From Streptomyces violaceusniger Tu 4113 (GTDB lineage Bacteria > Actinomycetota > Actinomycetes > Streptomycetales > Streptomycetaceae): 64,000 bases of DNA. Below the pieces are notes generated by a model. The model was given only the letters and a program-made list of their open reading frames with translations, ran no database searches and was not told the origin of the DNA. The position numbers and the translations under genes are program-made. Positions 54,536-64,000 of the stretch are shown here, piece by piece; position 1 is the stretch's first letter, and each line of letters opens with the position of its first letter. The DNA is taken from contig NC_015957.1 of the NCBI RefSeq assembly GCF_000147815.2, positions 4,154,001-4,218,000 of the forward strand. The letters run 5' to 3'.

Positions 54536-55598
54536 GGGGCACGGCTCCGGGGCGGCGCGCCGCCAGGCGCAGCATGCTGACCGTGGAGCGCACGACCCGC
54601 TCCTTGGCGCGTGCGGCCAGGCCACCGCGCAGCACCCCCTCGCGCGGGGAGTCGTCCGCCCGCACCAACTGGATCAGCCCGTCCCGGCGGCCCAGGCTCA
54701 CGCACTGCACCACAAAGCGGAAGCGCAGCGGCTCCGGCTGTCGCCCCCGCGTCTCGGCGATGATCGAGGAGGCGGCGTGCGACCCGGCCGGGAGCGCGGT
54801 GGCACAGGCCATGCGCAGGGCACCGGCGGCCGAGGTGGTCATGGCCGCGGAGTCGCCCACCGCGTAGATCTCCGGATGGGACACCGAGCGCAGGGCGCCG
54901 TCGACGCTGATGCCGCCGGTGGGGTCGAGGCTGATCCCGGCGGCCTCGGCCAGCGCGGTGTTCGCGGTCATCGCGGTGGCCCAGACCACCGCGTCGGTGT
55001 CGATGTCCTCGGGGCCCGCCACCCGGCGGCCCTCCTCGATCCGGACACCGAGCCCGGTGAGCGTCGTCCGCACATGGGCGCGGCCCTTCGCCGACAGCCC
55101 CGTGCCGACCTCGTCGCCCGTGATCAGCCGGACCTTCCAGGCGTGCTGGGACTCGGCGATCTCGGCCGCGAGCTCGATGCCGGTGAGCCCCCCGCCGACC
55201 ACCGTCAGCTCACCCGGGCCGTCCAGCAGCCGCTTGTGCAGTTCGGCCGCCGTTTCCGGGGTGTAGGCGCGCTCACCGGGGTCGGGGGTGCGGCTGCCGA
55301 GCGCGTACACCAGCCGGTCGTACGGAAGCCGGCGGCCGTCGTCGGTGGTGACCTGCCGGGCCGCCGGGTCGACCCGGGTGGCGCGGGCGGCCACGTGGAC
55401 GATGCCGGCCCGCCGTGTCAGCGCGTCGAGCGGATGCGTGATGTCGGGCCGTCCGGCGGCCCGCTCGTGCAGCCGGACGCGTTCGGTGAAAGCGGTGCTC
55501 GGATCGACCAGGGTGACGCGGGTGTGCGGGGCCAGCCGCAGGGCGGCCATCAGCCCCGCATAGCCCGCGCCGAGTACCAGGACCTGCTGCTTCTCCAT
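54516..55598 (-). CDS. NAD(P)/FAD-dependent oxidoreductase (NDH-2-like), ECF41 partner
   Basis: 360 residues: FAD motif VLVLGAGYAGLMAALRL, NAD(P) motif LTVVGGGLTGIELAAEIAE and second FAD motif HPEIYAVGDSAA, the order found in type II NADH dehydrogenase-like flavoproteins. Genes of this sort commonly sit beside ECF41 sigma factors. Its own ECF41-type promoter (55636-55662) implies induction by the adjacent sigma factor. AGGAGG is visible upstream of the ATG. Electron acceptor unknown. Confidence 0.93.
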   Translation of the reverse strand: MEKQQVLVLGAGYAGLMAALRLAPHTRVTLVDPSTAFTERVRLHERAAGRPDITHPLDALTRRAGIVHVAARATRVDPAARQVTTDDGRRLPYDRLVYALGSRTPDPGERAYTPETAAELHKRLLDGPGELTVVGGGLTGIELAAEIAESQHAWKVRLITGDEVGTGLSAKGRAHVRTTLTGLGVRIEEGRRVAGPEDIDTDAVVWATAMTANTALAEAAGISLDPTGGISVDGALRSVSHPEIYAVGDSAAMTTSAAGALRMACATALPAGSHAASSIIAETRGRQPEPLRFRFVVQCVSLGRRDGLIQLVRADDSPREGVLRGGLAARAKERVVRSTVSMLRLAARRPGAVPLIPGMS

Positions 55599-55635
55599 AC
55601 CGGCGGCCTCCTTCTCGGATGGTGTTCATGAGGAG

Positions 55636-55662
55636 GACGACATAGCGGCTCCAGATGTGACG
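55636..55662 (-). promoter_or_regulatory. ECF41-type promoter of the FAD oxidoreductase gene
   Basis: On the minus strand CGTCACA (55662-55656), 16 nt, then CGTC (55639-55636). This is one mismatch from TGTCACA-N16-CGTC, and the spacing is identical to the perfect site before the sigma gene. The -10 lies about 38 nt before the start codon. Confidence 0.75.
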
Positions 55663-55672
55663 GTGATGCCGG

Positions 55673-56545
55673 TCACAGGTTCGGCAGGTCGAGATGGCGG
55701 AGCTTGTCGGGGTTGATGACCACGTCGATCTCGGTGATCAGACCTTGGTGCACGGAGAACGCGAAGACCACGGCCTGGCCGGCCGTGCGGTCGGCGATGA
55801 CCAGGCCGGGGGCGTCGTTGACCGCGCAACGGTGCACCACCATCGTGGCCGGGTCGAAGCCCCGGGCGAGACCCTGGGCGAAGCGGGCCACCTTCTCGTT
55901 GCCCAGCACCGGGACCCGGGCCGCCGCCACCTTGCCGCCACCGTCCGAACGCCAGACGACCTCCGGATCCAGGATCTCCAGCAGCCCTTCCATGTCACCG
56001 CCCAGGACCGCCTGGAGAAACGCGTCCACGGCCCGCCGGTGCTCCCCGCGGTCCACCGAGCGCCGCGGCGCCTCCTCCCGGACCCGCTTGCGCGCCCGGG
56101 AGGCAAGCTGCCGTACGGACTCCGGGCTGCGGCCCACGACCTCGGCGATCTCGGGGAACGGCACCGAGAAGACATCGTGCAGGATGAACGCGGTCCGCTC
56201 CGCCGGGGTCAGCCGCTCCAGCACGGTGAGCAGCGCCAGCCCCACCGACTCGTCGAGCGTCACCCGGTCCTCAGGACCGGCGGTCGCCACCACCGGCTCG
56301 GGCAGCCAGGGGCCGATGTACGCCTCGCGCCGCACCCGCGCGGAACCCAGCAGGTCGTAGCAGATCCGGCTGATGACGGTGGTCAGATACGCGCGGGGGT
56401 CGGCGACCTCGTCCACGGGCAGCGCCTGCCAGCGCAGCCAGGTCTCCTGCACCGCGTCATCGGCGTCGGCGACCGAGCCGGTGATGCGATAGGCGACGGC
56501 CCACAGCCGGTCGCGCTGCTGTTCGAAGTCGGTCAGCTCTGCCAT
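55673..56545 (-). CDS. sigJ: RNA polymerase sigma factor, ECF41 group (SigJ-like)
   Basis: 290 residues. Sigma region 2 (LWAVAYRITGSVADADDAVQETWLRW), the ECF41 linker motif YIGPWLPEP, region 4 (LTPAERTAFILHDVFSVPFPEIAEVVGRSPESVRQLASRARKR), then a SnoaL-like C-terminal domain with the group-specific DGGGK and NPDKL motifs. In this group the C-terminal domain, not a separate anti-sigma factor, controls activity. A perfect ECF41 promoter upstream implies autoregulation. The ATG at 56545 has GAGAGGATCAGGA upstream. Confidence 0.95.
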   Translation of the reverse strand: MAELTDFEQQRDRLWAVAYRITGSVADADDAVQETWLRWQALPVDEVADPRAYLTTVISRICYDLLGSARVRREAYIGPWLPEPVVATAGPEDRVTLDESVGLALLTVLERLTPAERTAFILHDVFSVPFPEIAEVVGRSPESVRQLASRARKRVREEAPRRSVDRGEHRRAVDAFLQAVLGGDMEGLLEILDPEVVWRSDGGGKVAAARVPVLGNEKVARFAQGLARGFDPATMVVHRCAVNDAPGLVIADRTAGQAVVFAFSVHQGLITEIDVVINPDKLRHLDLPNL

Positions 56546-56576
56546 GTCCTGATCCTCTCGTCGGCCTGAGAGGGAG

Positions 56577-56603
56577 GACGAGATGGCGGCCGGAAGTGTG
56601 ACA
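56577..56603 (-). promoter_or_regulatory. ECF41-type promoter of the sigma factor gene
   Basis: On the minus strand TGTCACA (56603-56597), 16 nt, then CGTC (56580-56577), an exact match to the ECF41 consensus. The -10 is about 32 nt before the sigma start codon. Confidence 0.85.
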
Positions 56604-56748
56604 GACAGCCGCCTCCCGGGTGCGGCGGCGGTCTCCCCGGTGAGGCGGCGGCCTCGCGGGCGGTCCGGGCCCCTTCCGGTGGAGCGGTTGTGATCTTCCC
56701 GGCGGGGCGGGGCTGGCGCGGCGGCAAGGGCAGGCGTAAGCAGTAGAT

Positions 56749-57864
56749 GTGCACATGCGGCAAGGTCACTCGGATCTGCGCCGGCCAAGGTGGCGTACCC
56801 GCGTCTTGGTCGTGATCCCCCTGCTGCTCATCGGCCTGATCACGCTCGGCGATGAGCTGACCCCGGCGAGCATCCGGCTCAGCCCGCTGCTGATCGCGGC
56901 CCCCGCCATGACCGCCTCGTTCGCCGGCCCCCTGCTCACCGCGTGCGTCGGGCTCCTGGCCGTGGCCGGACAGATTGCGTCGAACGCCTCGGACGGCGTC
57001 CTCGGCCGTCCCGGCCCCCAGGCCGAGGTGGTCACCCTGGCCCTGGTCTCGGCGCTGATCGTGCTGTTCCGCGCGGTCCTCGACCGGCATATGCGCGAGC
57101 TGAACCGGGTGCGGGCGGTGGCCGATGTGGCGCAGCGGGTCCTGTTGCGTCCGCTTCCCCTCCGGGTCGGACCGCTGCTGATCGCCTCGGTCTACCTCGC
57201 GGCCGAGCCGGGGGCGGAGATCGGCGGCGATCTGTACGCGGCGGCGCGCACCTCCAACACCACCCGCCTGATCATCGGCGATGTCCGGGGCAGCGGGCTG
57301 ACCGCCGTCGCGGACGCCTCCCTGGTGCTCGGCGCCTTCCGTGCGATGGCCCACTGGCCCGTACCCCTGACCGATCTGGCGGCCCATTTGGACACCGCCC
57401 TGTCCGCCGAGCGGACCGAACCCCCCGACAAGGCGCCCGGGGCGGGGGAGTCGTTCGTCACCGCCGCCGTGCTGGAGATCCCCGACGACCAGCCGGTGGT
57501 CCGCCTCGTCAACTGCGGACATCCACCGCCGATCATGCTGTGTGACTCGGGTGTGAAGGCGCTGGAGGGCCATGCGCCCGCACTGCCGCTGGGCCTCGGC
57601 CATCTGGTGGCCGGCCGGTACCACAGCGAGGTCTTCCCCTTTGCGGAGGGCGATCAGTTGCTTCTCTACACCGACGGGGTCATCGAGGCGCGCAACAGCG
57701 AGGGCACCTTCTACCCGCTCGCCGAACGGCTCCCCGGATGGAACGGCGCCGGACCCCAGCACCTCGTCGACCGAGTGCACCGCGATCTGCTCTGCCACAC
57801 AGGCGGCCACCAGGGCGATGACGCCGCCCTGGTCGTCCTCGAACGCCACGGGGCGGAGCCCTGA
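56749..57864 (+). CDS. Membrane PP2C/SpoIIE-type serine phosphatase
   Basis: 371 residues. Three to four membrane helices in the first 110 residues (VLVVIPLLLIGLITLG; LSPLLIAAPAMTASFAGPLLTACVGLLAVAG; VVTLALVSALIVLF), then a SpoIIE phosphatase domain with metal-site residues in AEIGGDLYAA and IGDVRGSG, LVNCGHPPPIML, LLLYTDGVIEARN and GDDAALVVL. No anti-sigma ATPase domain follows. Likely target: phosphorylated anti-anti-sigma factors. The start is a GTG at 56749 or the ATG two codons on; ribosome site weak. Divergent from the ECF41 gene. Confidence 0.93.
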   Translation: MHMRQGHSDLRRPRWRTRVLVVIPLLLIGLITLGDELTPASIRLSPLLIAAPAMTASFAGPLLTACVGLLAVAGQIASNASDGVLGRPGPQAEVVTLALVSALIVLFRAVLDRHMRELNRVRAVADVAQRVLLRPLPLRVGPLLIASVYLAAEPGAEIGGDLYAAARTSNTTRLIIGDVRGSGLTAVADASLVLGAFRAMAHWPVPLTDLAAHLDTALSAERTEPPDKAPGAGESFVTAAVLEIPDDQPVVRLVNCGHPPPIMLCDSGVKALEGHAPALPLGLGHLVAGRYHSEVFPFAEGDQLLLYTDGVIEARNSEGTFYPLAERLPGWNGAGPQHLVDRVHRDLLCHTGGHQGDDAALVVLERHGAEP

Positions 57865-58013
57865 TCCCGCCGGAGGGAGAGTCCAGGGGGCCGGGCGGGG
57901 AGCCGAGGGGGCCCGGGCGGGGAGCTGGGGCGGGGGCCGGTGTCGCCGATGCCCGCCGCCCGCGAAACCGCCCACGAACGGACATCAGCGCCAATCGCCC
58001 TTAAACTGGTCAC

Positions 58014-60737
<2,724 letters not shown>

Positions 60738-60763
60738 CGCCACGGCACGGGGACCGGGCCGGG

Positions 60764-61930
60764 TCAACGACCCATCGTCAGACCGTCCTTCTTGGCGCCC
60801 CGGCTGAGCACCGCCTCCTGGATGGTGCTCAGGGCGCTGGTGTAACCCGGGTTGCCGGGGCTCTTCTCCAGGGCCCGGGGAAGGTTCACCAGGGAGATCG
60901 GATCGTTGTCCACGGCATGCGGGATGTACTCCGCCTTCTTCACCTCCCACGCCTTGCCCTCGGCGGTGGGCGGGGCGAAGGTGAAGCGCGCAGCCGAGCC
61001 CATCTGACCGCGCTTGTCGGGCATGATCCCGGCGATCTGGTCCCCCATGCCGTAGACCACCCAGGTGCCGTTGACCTTCTCGTACGCCTGGGGGATATGG
61101 GCGTGGGTGCCGATGATCAGGTCGATGTCGCGGCGGCCCCCGTCCTTGGAGGCGGTCAGCTTCTTGGCGAGCGCGAGCTGGAGTTTGTCCGGCGCCTGCT
61201 GCCATTCGGTGCCCCAGTGCACGCTGACGACGACCACATCGGCCCCGGCGCGCCGCGCGGCCCGCGCGTCCTTGATGATCCGCGCCGGGTTGATGAGGTT
61301 GACCAGCCACGCCTTGCCCTTGGGAACCGGGATGCCGTTGGTGCCGTAGGCGTAGGCGAGCTGCGCGACCTTGGCGCCACCGGCCTCCATCAGTGTGGGA
61401 CGGGCGCTCTCCGCGGCGGAACGGGCCGATCCGGCGTGCTTGAGCCCGGCCTTGTCCATGGCGTCGAGGGTGCGGACCACCCCCTCGGGACCGGCGTCGA
61501 GGGTGTGGTTGGAGGCGGTGGAGCAGGAGTCGTAGCCGAGCCTCTTCACGGCCGAGGCGAGCTGCGGAGGCGTCTTGAAGGTCGGATAGCCGGTGAACGG
61601 CCCGTGGGCGGCCCCGTAGACGGTCTCCATATGGCAGATGGCCAGGTCGGCCTGGGCGACGACGGGCGTGGCCGCCCGGATCATGCGTTGGAAGTCATAG
61701 CCGTCACCGCCCGCGTCCGCCTGTGCCTGCCGGATGACCGAGGCGTGCACCAGCAGATCGCCGGTGGCCACCAGGGTGAAGCCCTTCATGGCCCCGCTCC
61801 TGGCCGGTGCGGTTCTCGACGGCTTCTCCTCGGCCTTGGGGGTGGCCGGTGTCCCGCTGCCGCACGCGGTGGCGGCGCCGAGCAGGGCGATGGCGAGCAG
61901 CGCCGTCCGATGGCGTGGGTGAGGGGACAC
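60764..61930 (-). CDS. CapA-family lipoprotein
   Basis: 388 residues from the GTG at 61930, which has GGAG six nt upstream and gives a clean signal peptide (RHRTALLAIALLGAATACGS) with a lipobox Cys; an ATG at 61957 is possible. The domain is CapA/PgsA-like metallophosphatase fold: VATGDLLVHASV, DLAICHMETVYG, STASNHTLDAG, VVVVSVHWGTEWQQ and IIGTHAHIPQAYE hold the metal-ligand Asp/His/Asn residues. CapA relatives take part in capsule and polyglutamate synthesis; here no such cluster is present. A TAGGGT -10 candidate lies at about 61963-61968. Confidence 0.92.
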   Translation of the reverse strand: MSPHPRHRTALLAIALLGAATACGSGTPATPKAEEKPSRTAPARSGAMKGFTLVATGDLLVHASVIRQAQADAGGDGYDFQRMIRAATPVVAQADLAICHMETVYGAAHGPFTGYPTFKTPPQLASAVKRLGYDSCSTASNHTLDAGPEGVVRTLDAMDKAGLKHAGSARSAAESARPTLMEAGGAKVAQLAYAYGTNGIPVPKGKAWLVNLINPARIIKDARAARRAGADVVVVSVHWGTEWQQAPDKLQLALAKKLTASKDGGRRDIDLIIGTHAHIPQAYEKVNGTWVVYGMGDQIAGIMPDKRGQMGSAARFTFAPPTAEGKAWEVKKAEYIPHAVDNDPISLVNLPRALEKSPGNPGYTSALSTIQEAVLSRGAKKDGLTMGR

Positions 61931-62278
61931 GGTGCACTCCGCACTGGTCCGGGCCATACCGGACCCTATTGTTCTGATTGTCGGATTGTCATATTTATAT
62001 GCACGACATCCGGAGGGGTCGCGGAGTGAGGGGGAGCTTCACCGGTTCGGCCGACCGGATGTACCCGATGGGCCCGGCCAACCCCTGTTCGGTGCCCATC
62101 GATGGGACAATGCGCGCCTGCCGCGCGGCGTCGCGGCCCCGGCGGTTCCCCAGGCGGCCGTCCGTCGCATAACTCCCTTGTGAACATGGGCGGTTAGCCA
62201 TGCGCGTGGGGTGCGGAGCTGACACCATGGGGTGTGCCCGCTCGCGACATACGGCGGGACCTCGGGGGAGGACGCTCC
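61931..62278. other. Divergent intergenic region between the CapA-like and methyltransferase genes
   Basis: About 350 nt with no supported gene. The 61965-62005 part is AT-rich (TCATATTTATATGC) and on the minus strand offers ATGACA-N18-TAGGGT as a promoter for the CapA-like gene. The rest is GC-rich; short frames lack ribosome sites. Confidence 0.45.
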
Positions 62279-63130
62279 ATGCAGAACGGCCGGCCCAGCA
62301 TCACCGCCCGCGGCGCCGCCGCGTTCCGCGCGGCCCACCAGGAGCTGGAGGACGGCCGGGTGTTTCACGATCCGCTGGCGCTCCGTATCCTCGCCGCCGA
62401 CGCGGACGACCACCTCCTCGAGGCGGCCTTCCGGCCCGAGCGCGAGGATGTGCGGCTGTCCGTGGCCGCCCGCGCGCGGTTCGCCGAGGACGCCGTCGCC
62501 GCCGCCGTGACGCGCGGGGTGCGGCAGGCGGTGGCGCTGGGGGCGGGGCTCGACACCTTCGGCTGCCGCAATCCGTACGAGGCGGAGGGCTTGCGGGTGT
62601 TCGAGGTCGACCATCCCGCGACCCAGGAGTGGAAGCGCGGTCGGCTGGCCGCCGCGGAGATCCCCGTACCGCCCTCACTGACCTTCGCACCGGTCGACTT
62701 CGAGCGGCAGAGCCTGGCCGACGGGCTGACGGCGGCGGGCTTCGACCCGGCCCGCCCGGCGTTCTTCAGCTGGCTCGGGGTGGTGCCGTATCTGACGCAC
62801 ACCGCCGTGCTGGACACGCTCGGCTTCATCGCGGGCCTGCCGGACGGCTCAGGAGCCGTCTTCGACTACGGCGAGCCGCCGGACACGCTGCCACCGGAGC
62901 AACGCGCCGTGCACGAGGCCCGCGCGGCATGGGCCGCCGAGGCCGGTGCGCCCTTCCTCAGTTTTTTCACCCCGGAGGAACTCGCCCGAGACCTGCACCG
63001 GCTGGGCTTCTCCGCGCGGGAGGACATCCGCTACGGCGACCTCACGGCCCGGTACGAGAGCGGCCACCGCATGGCCGACGGGTACGGGGACCTGGGCGCC
63101 CATGTGATCCACACCTGGATCCAGGGCTGA
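62279..63130 (+). CDS. Class I SAM-dependent methyltransferase (leucine carboxyl methyltransferase-like)
   Basis: 283 residues. FHDPLALRIL at the start, RFAEDAVAAAVTRGVRQAVALGAGLDTFGCR (SAM-binding GAGLDT), VFEVDHPATQEWKR (acidic residue for SAM ribose) and FSWLGVVPYLT are the pattern of the Streptomyces/Mycobacterium LCM family. Substrate unknown; relatives act on carboxyl or hydroxyl groups of small molecules. GGAGGACGC precedes the ATG at 62279. Confidence 0.94.
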   Translation: MQNGRPSITARGAAAFRAAHQELEDGRVFHDPLALRILAADADDHLLEAAFRPEREDVRLSVAARARFAEDAVAAAVTRGVRQAVALGAGLDTFGCRNPYEAEGLRVFEVDHPATQEWKRGRLAAAEIPVPPSLTFAPVDFERQSLADGLTAAGFDPARPAFFSWLGVVPYLTHTAVLDTLGFIAGLPDGSGAVFDYGEPPDTLPPEQRAVHEARAAWAAEAGAPFLSFFTPEELARDLHRLGFSAREDIRYGDLTARYESGHRMADGYGDLGAHVIHTWIQG

Positions 63131-63173
63131 GCCCGGACCGCCGGTGGCGGCCCGGGCCTCGTCAACTTGCCTA

Positions 63174-64000
63174 TCAGCGAAGCGACTTGGTGAGTCCACC
63201 GGCGGCGGTCACCGGTACGGTGACACGGCTGCCGCCCAGGTCCACTGTCACCTTCGCCCCGGTCGGATCCTCGAAGTAGAGGAAGTCGGCGTCGGTGCCA
63301 CCGAGGACCAGCCCCAGCCGATGGCCCGGCTTGATCTCGTAGTCGTTCGGCAGTGTCTTCCAGGTGATCCGGTAGGGCCGGCCGGGGGTCATCGGCTCGG
63401 GGGTGGTGAGCGAGTGGCGGTTCTGGGCGTCCATCCAGCCGCGGGCGATCACCTCGGAGGATTTGCGCGCCGTCACATTGGCGGTGTTCTGGTAGCAGGC
63501 GTCGTCCTGGGCGGTGCTCTCCCCGTGGCAGGATTCCTCGTCCAGCCCCTGCAGACCGTCATGGATCCTGTTCTGGGGCTCGTTGCGGTTCCAGTCGATC
63601 CGTTCGTCCTCGCCGTAGTCCACGAGCAGCGCGGTGAGGTTCGACGTCGGTTTGTCGAGCGTGACCCGCAGATCCGCGGTGGGCGTGCCGGAGAGCCGTA
63701 CTCCGGTGCGTAGCGGTGGGGTGAGGAACGCCAGCCGGCCCGGACGGCTCGCCGACGGGTCGGCCGTGAGATCCGCCTCGCTCAGTTTGGTGTCGGTGAA
63801 GGTCCCGGTGCCGCTCGCGGGGCTCAGCGCCAGCGAGCCGTCGGGCCCGGGGTGCAGGGGCACCGAGGAAGTGCGCGCGGGCCAGTCGGCCTGGGTCGTC
63901 CAGGTGGCCGGGCCGGTCTGCAGATCGACCCGGGGCTCGTCCATGATTCCGTTCTGGACGCCGTAGAGCCAGTGGTCGAACCATCGGTGCACGGTGTCGA
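63174..64000 (-). CDS. X-Pro dipeptidyl-peptidase/CocE-like hydrolase, 3' part
   Basis: Partial: the gene runs off the window end, leaving about 275 C-terminal residues. It contains the tail of the alpha/beta-hydrolase domain (VHRWFDHWLYGVQNGIMDEPRV) and the jelly-roll C-terminal domain of the X-Pro dipeptidyl-peptidase/CocE family (RLAFLTPPLRTGVRLSGTPTADLRV; LTALLVDYGEDERID; GRPYRITWKTLPNDYEIKPGHRLGLVLGGTD). Two Cys in the middle (ESCHGES, DDACYQN) could form a disulphide, fitting a secreted enzyme. The catalytic Ser lies beyond the window. Confidence 0.9.
   Translation of the reverse strand, partial: DTVHRWFDHWLYGVQNGIMDEPRVDLQTGPATWTTQADWPARTSSVPLHPGPDGSLALSPASGTGTFTDTKLSEADLTADPSASRPGRLAFLTPPLRTGVRLSGTPTADLRVTLDKPTSNLTALLVDYGEDERIDWNRNEPQNRIHDGLQGLDEESCHGESTAQDDACYQNTANVTARKSSEVIARGWMDAQNRHSLTTPEPMTPGRPYRITWKTLPNDYEIKPGHRLGLVLGGTDADFLYFEDPTGAKVTVDLGGSRVTVPVTAAGGLTKSLR

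Overview
The window is a very GC-rich, densely packed actinobacterial chromosome segment, almost certainly Streptomyces. Supporting signs are the SpoIIE/PP2C phosphatases, DUF4232, DUF1876 and DUF4032 proteins, an ECF41 sigma factor, many GTG starts, ATGA-type gene overlaps and polyketide genes. No tRNA, rRNA, CRISPR array, insertion sequence or integrase was seen. The window opens inside a dnaK gene and closes inside a secreted X-Pro-dipeptidyl-peptidase-like hydrolase.

Region 1 (1-9.9 kb): dnaK 3' end without grpE/dnaJ behind it; a translationally coupled pair of a P-loop-like protein with a broken Walker A and a membrane-anchored substrate-binding-like protein; anmK with an MHS-type transporter (anhydro-MurNAc recycling); a cellulase-like glycosidase; small DUF1876 and membrane proteins.

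Region 2 (9.9-27.2 kb): a specialised-metabolism region. On the minus strand a five-gene operon encodes an ABM/membrane protein, a fused aminodeoxychorismate synthase (pabAB), a chimera of the front of a benzoate-CoA-ligase-like enzyme and the back of an FAD aromatic hydroxylase, an aminodeoxychorismate-lyase-like enzyme (pabC) and a carboxymuconolactone-decarboxylase-like protein. Then come rocD, a DDAH/arginine-dihydrolase-like gene and an Lrp regulator (arginine/ornithine use). On the plus strand a stand-alone ketosynthase lacking a canonical His precedes a single-module, fully reducing, Mas-like type I PKS (KS-AT-DH-ER-KR-ACP) with no thioesterase.

Region 3 (27-46.3 kb): DUF4232 lipoprotein, Gfo/Idh/MocA oxidoreductase, a membrane SpoIIE-type phosphatase with sensor, PAS, GAF and ATPase domains, a CASTOR/POLLUX-type channel with an N-terminal one-base frameshift, AraC/SDR/TetR genes with two inverted-repeat operators, DUF4032, a baeRF protein, a type II thioesterase, tandem ATP-grasp enzymes, psuK-psuG (pseudouridine breakdown), PhzF and MmcQ/YjbR proteins.

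Region 4 (46.3-64 kb): two small proline-rich proteins, a STAND-TPR ATPase, a GNAT enzyme, a Zur-box-preceded peptide/nickel-type ABC importer (lipoprotein plus fused double permease, no ATPase gene), a decayed aldehyde dehydrogenase, an ECF41 sigma factor with an FAD oxidoreductase, both preceded by TGTCACA-N16-CGTC type promoters, a membrane PP2C phosphatase, a ClpC-like unfoldase, a CapA-like lipoprotein and a methyltransferase.

The strongest points for follow-up are the chimeric ligase/hydroxylase, the unusual KS plus iterative PKS pair, the Zur-controlled ATPase-less importer next to a deletion scar, the paired ECF41 promoters and the frameshifted channel. All assignments come from reading motifs by eye; no database search was run.
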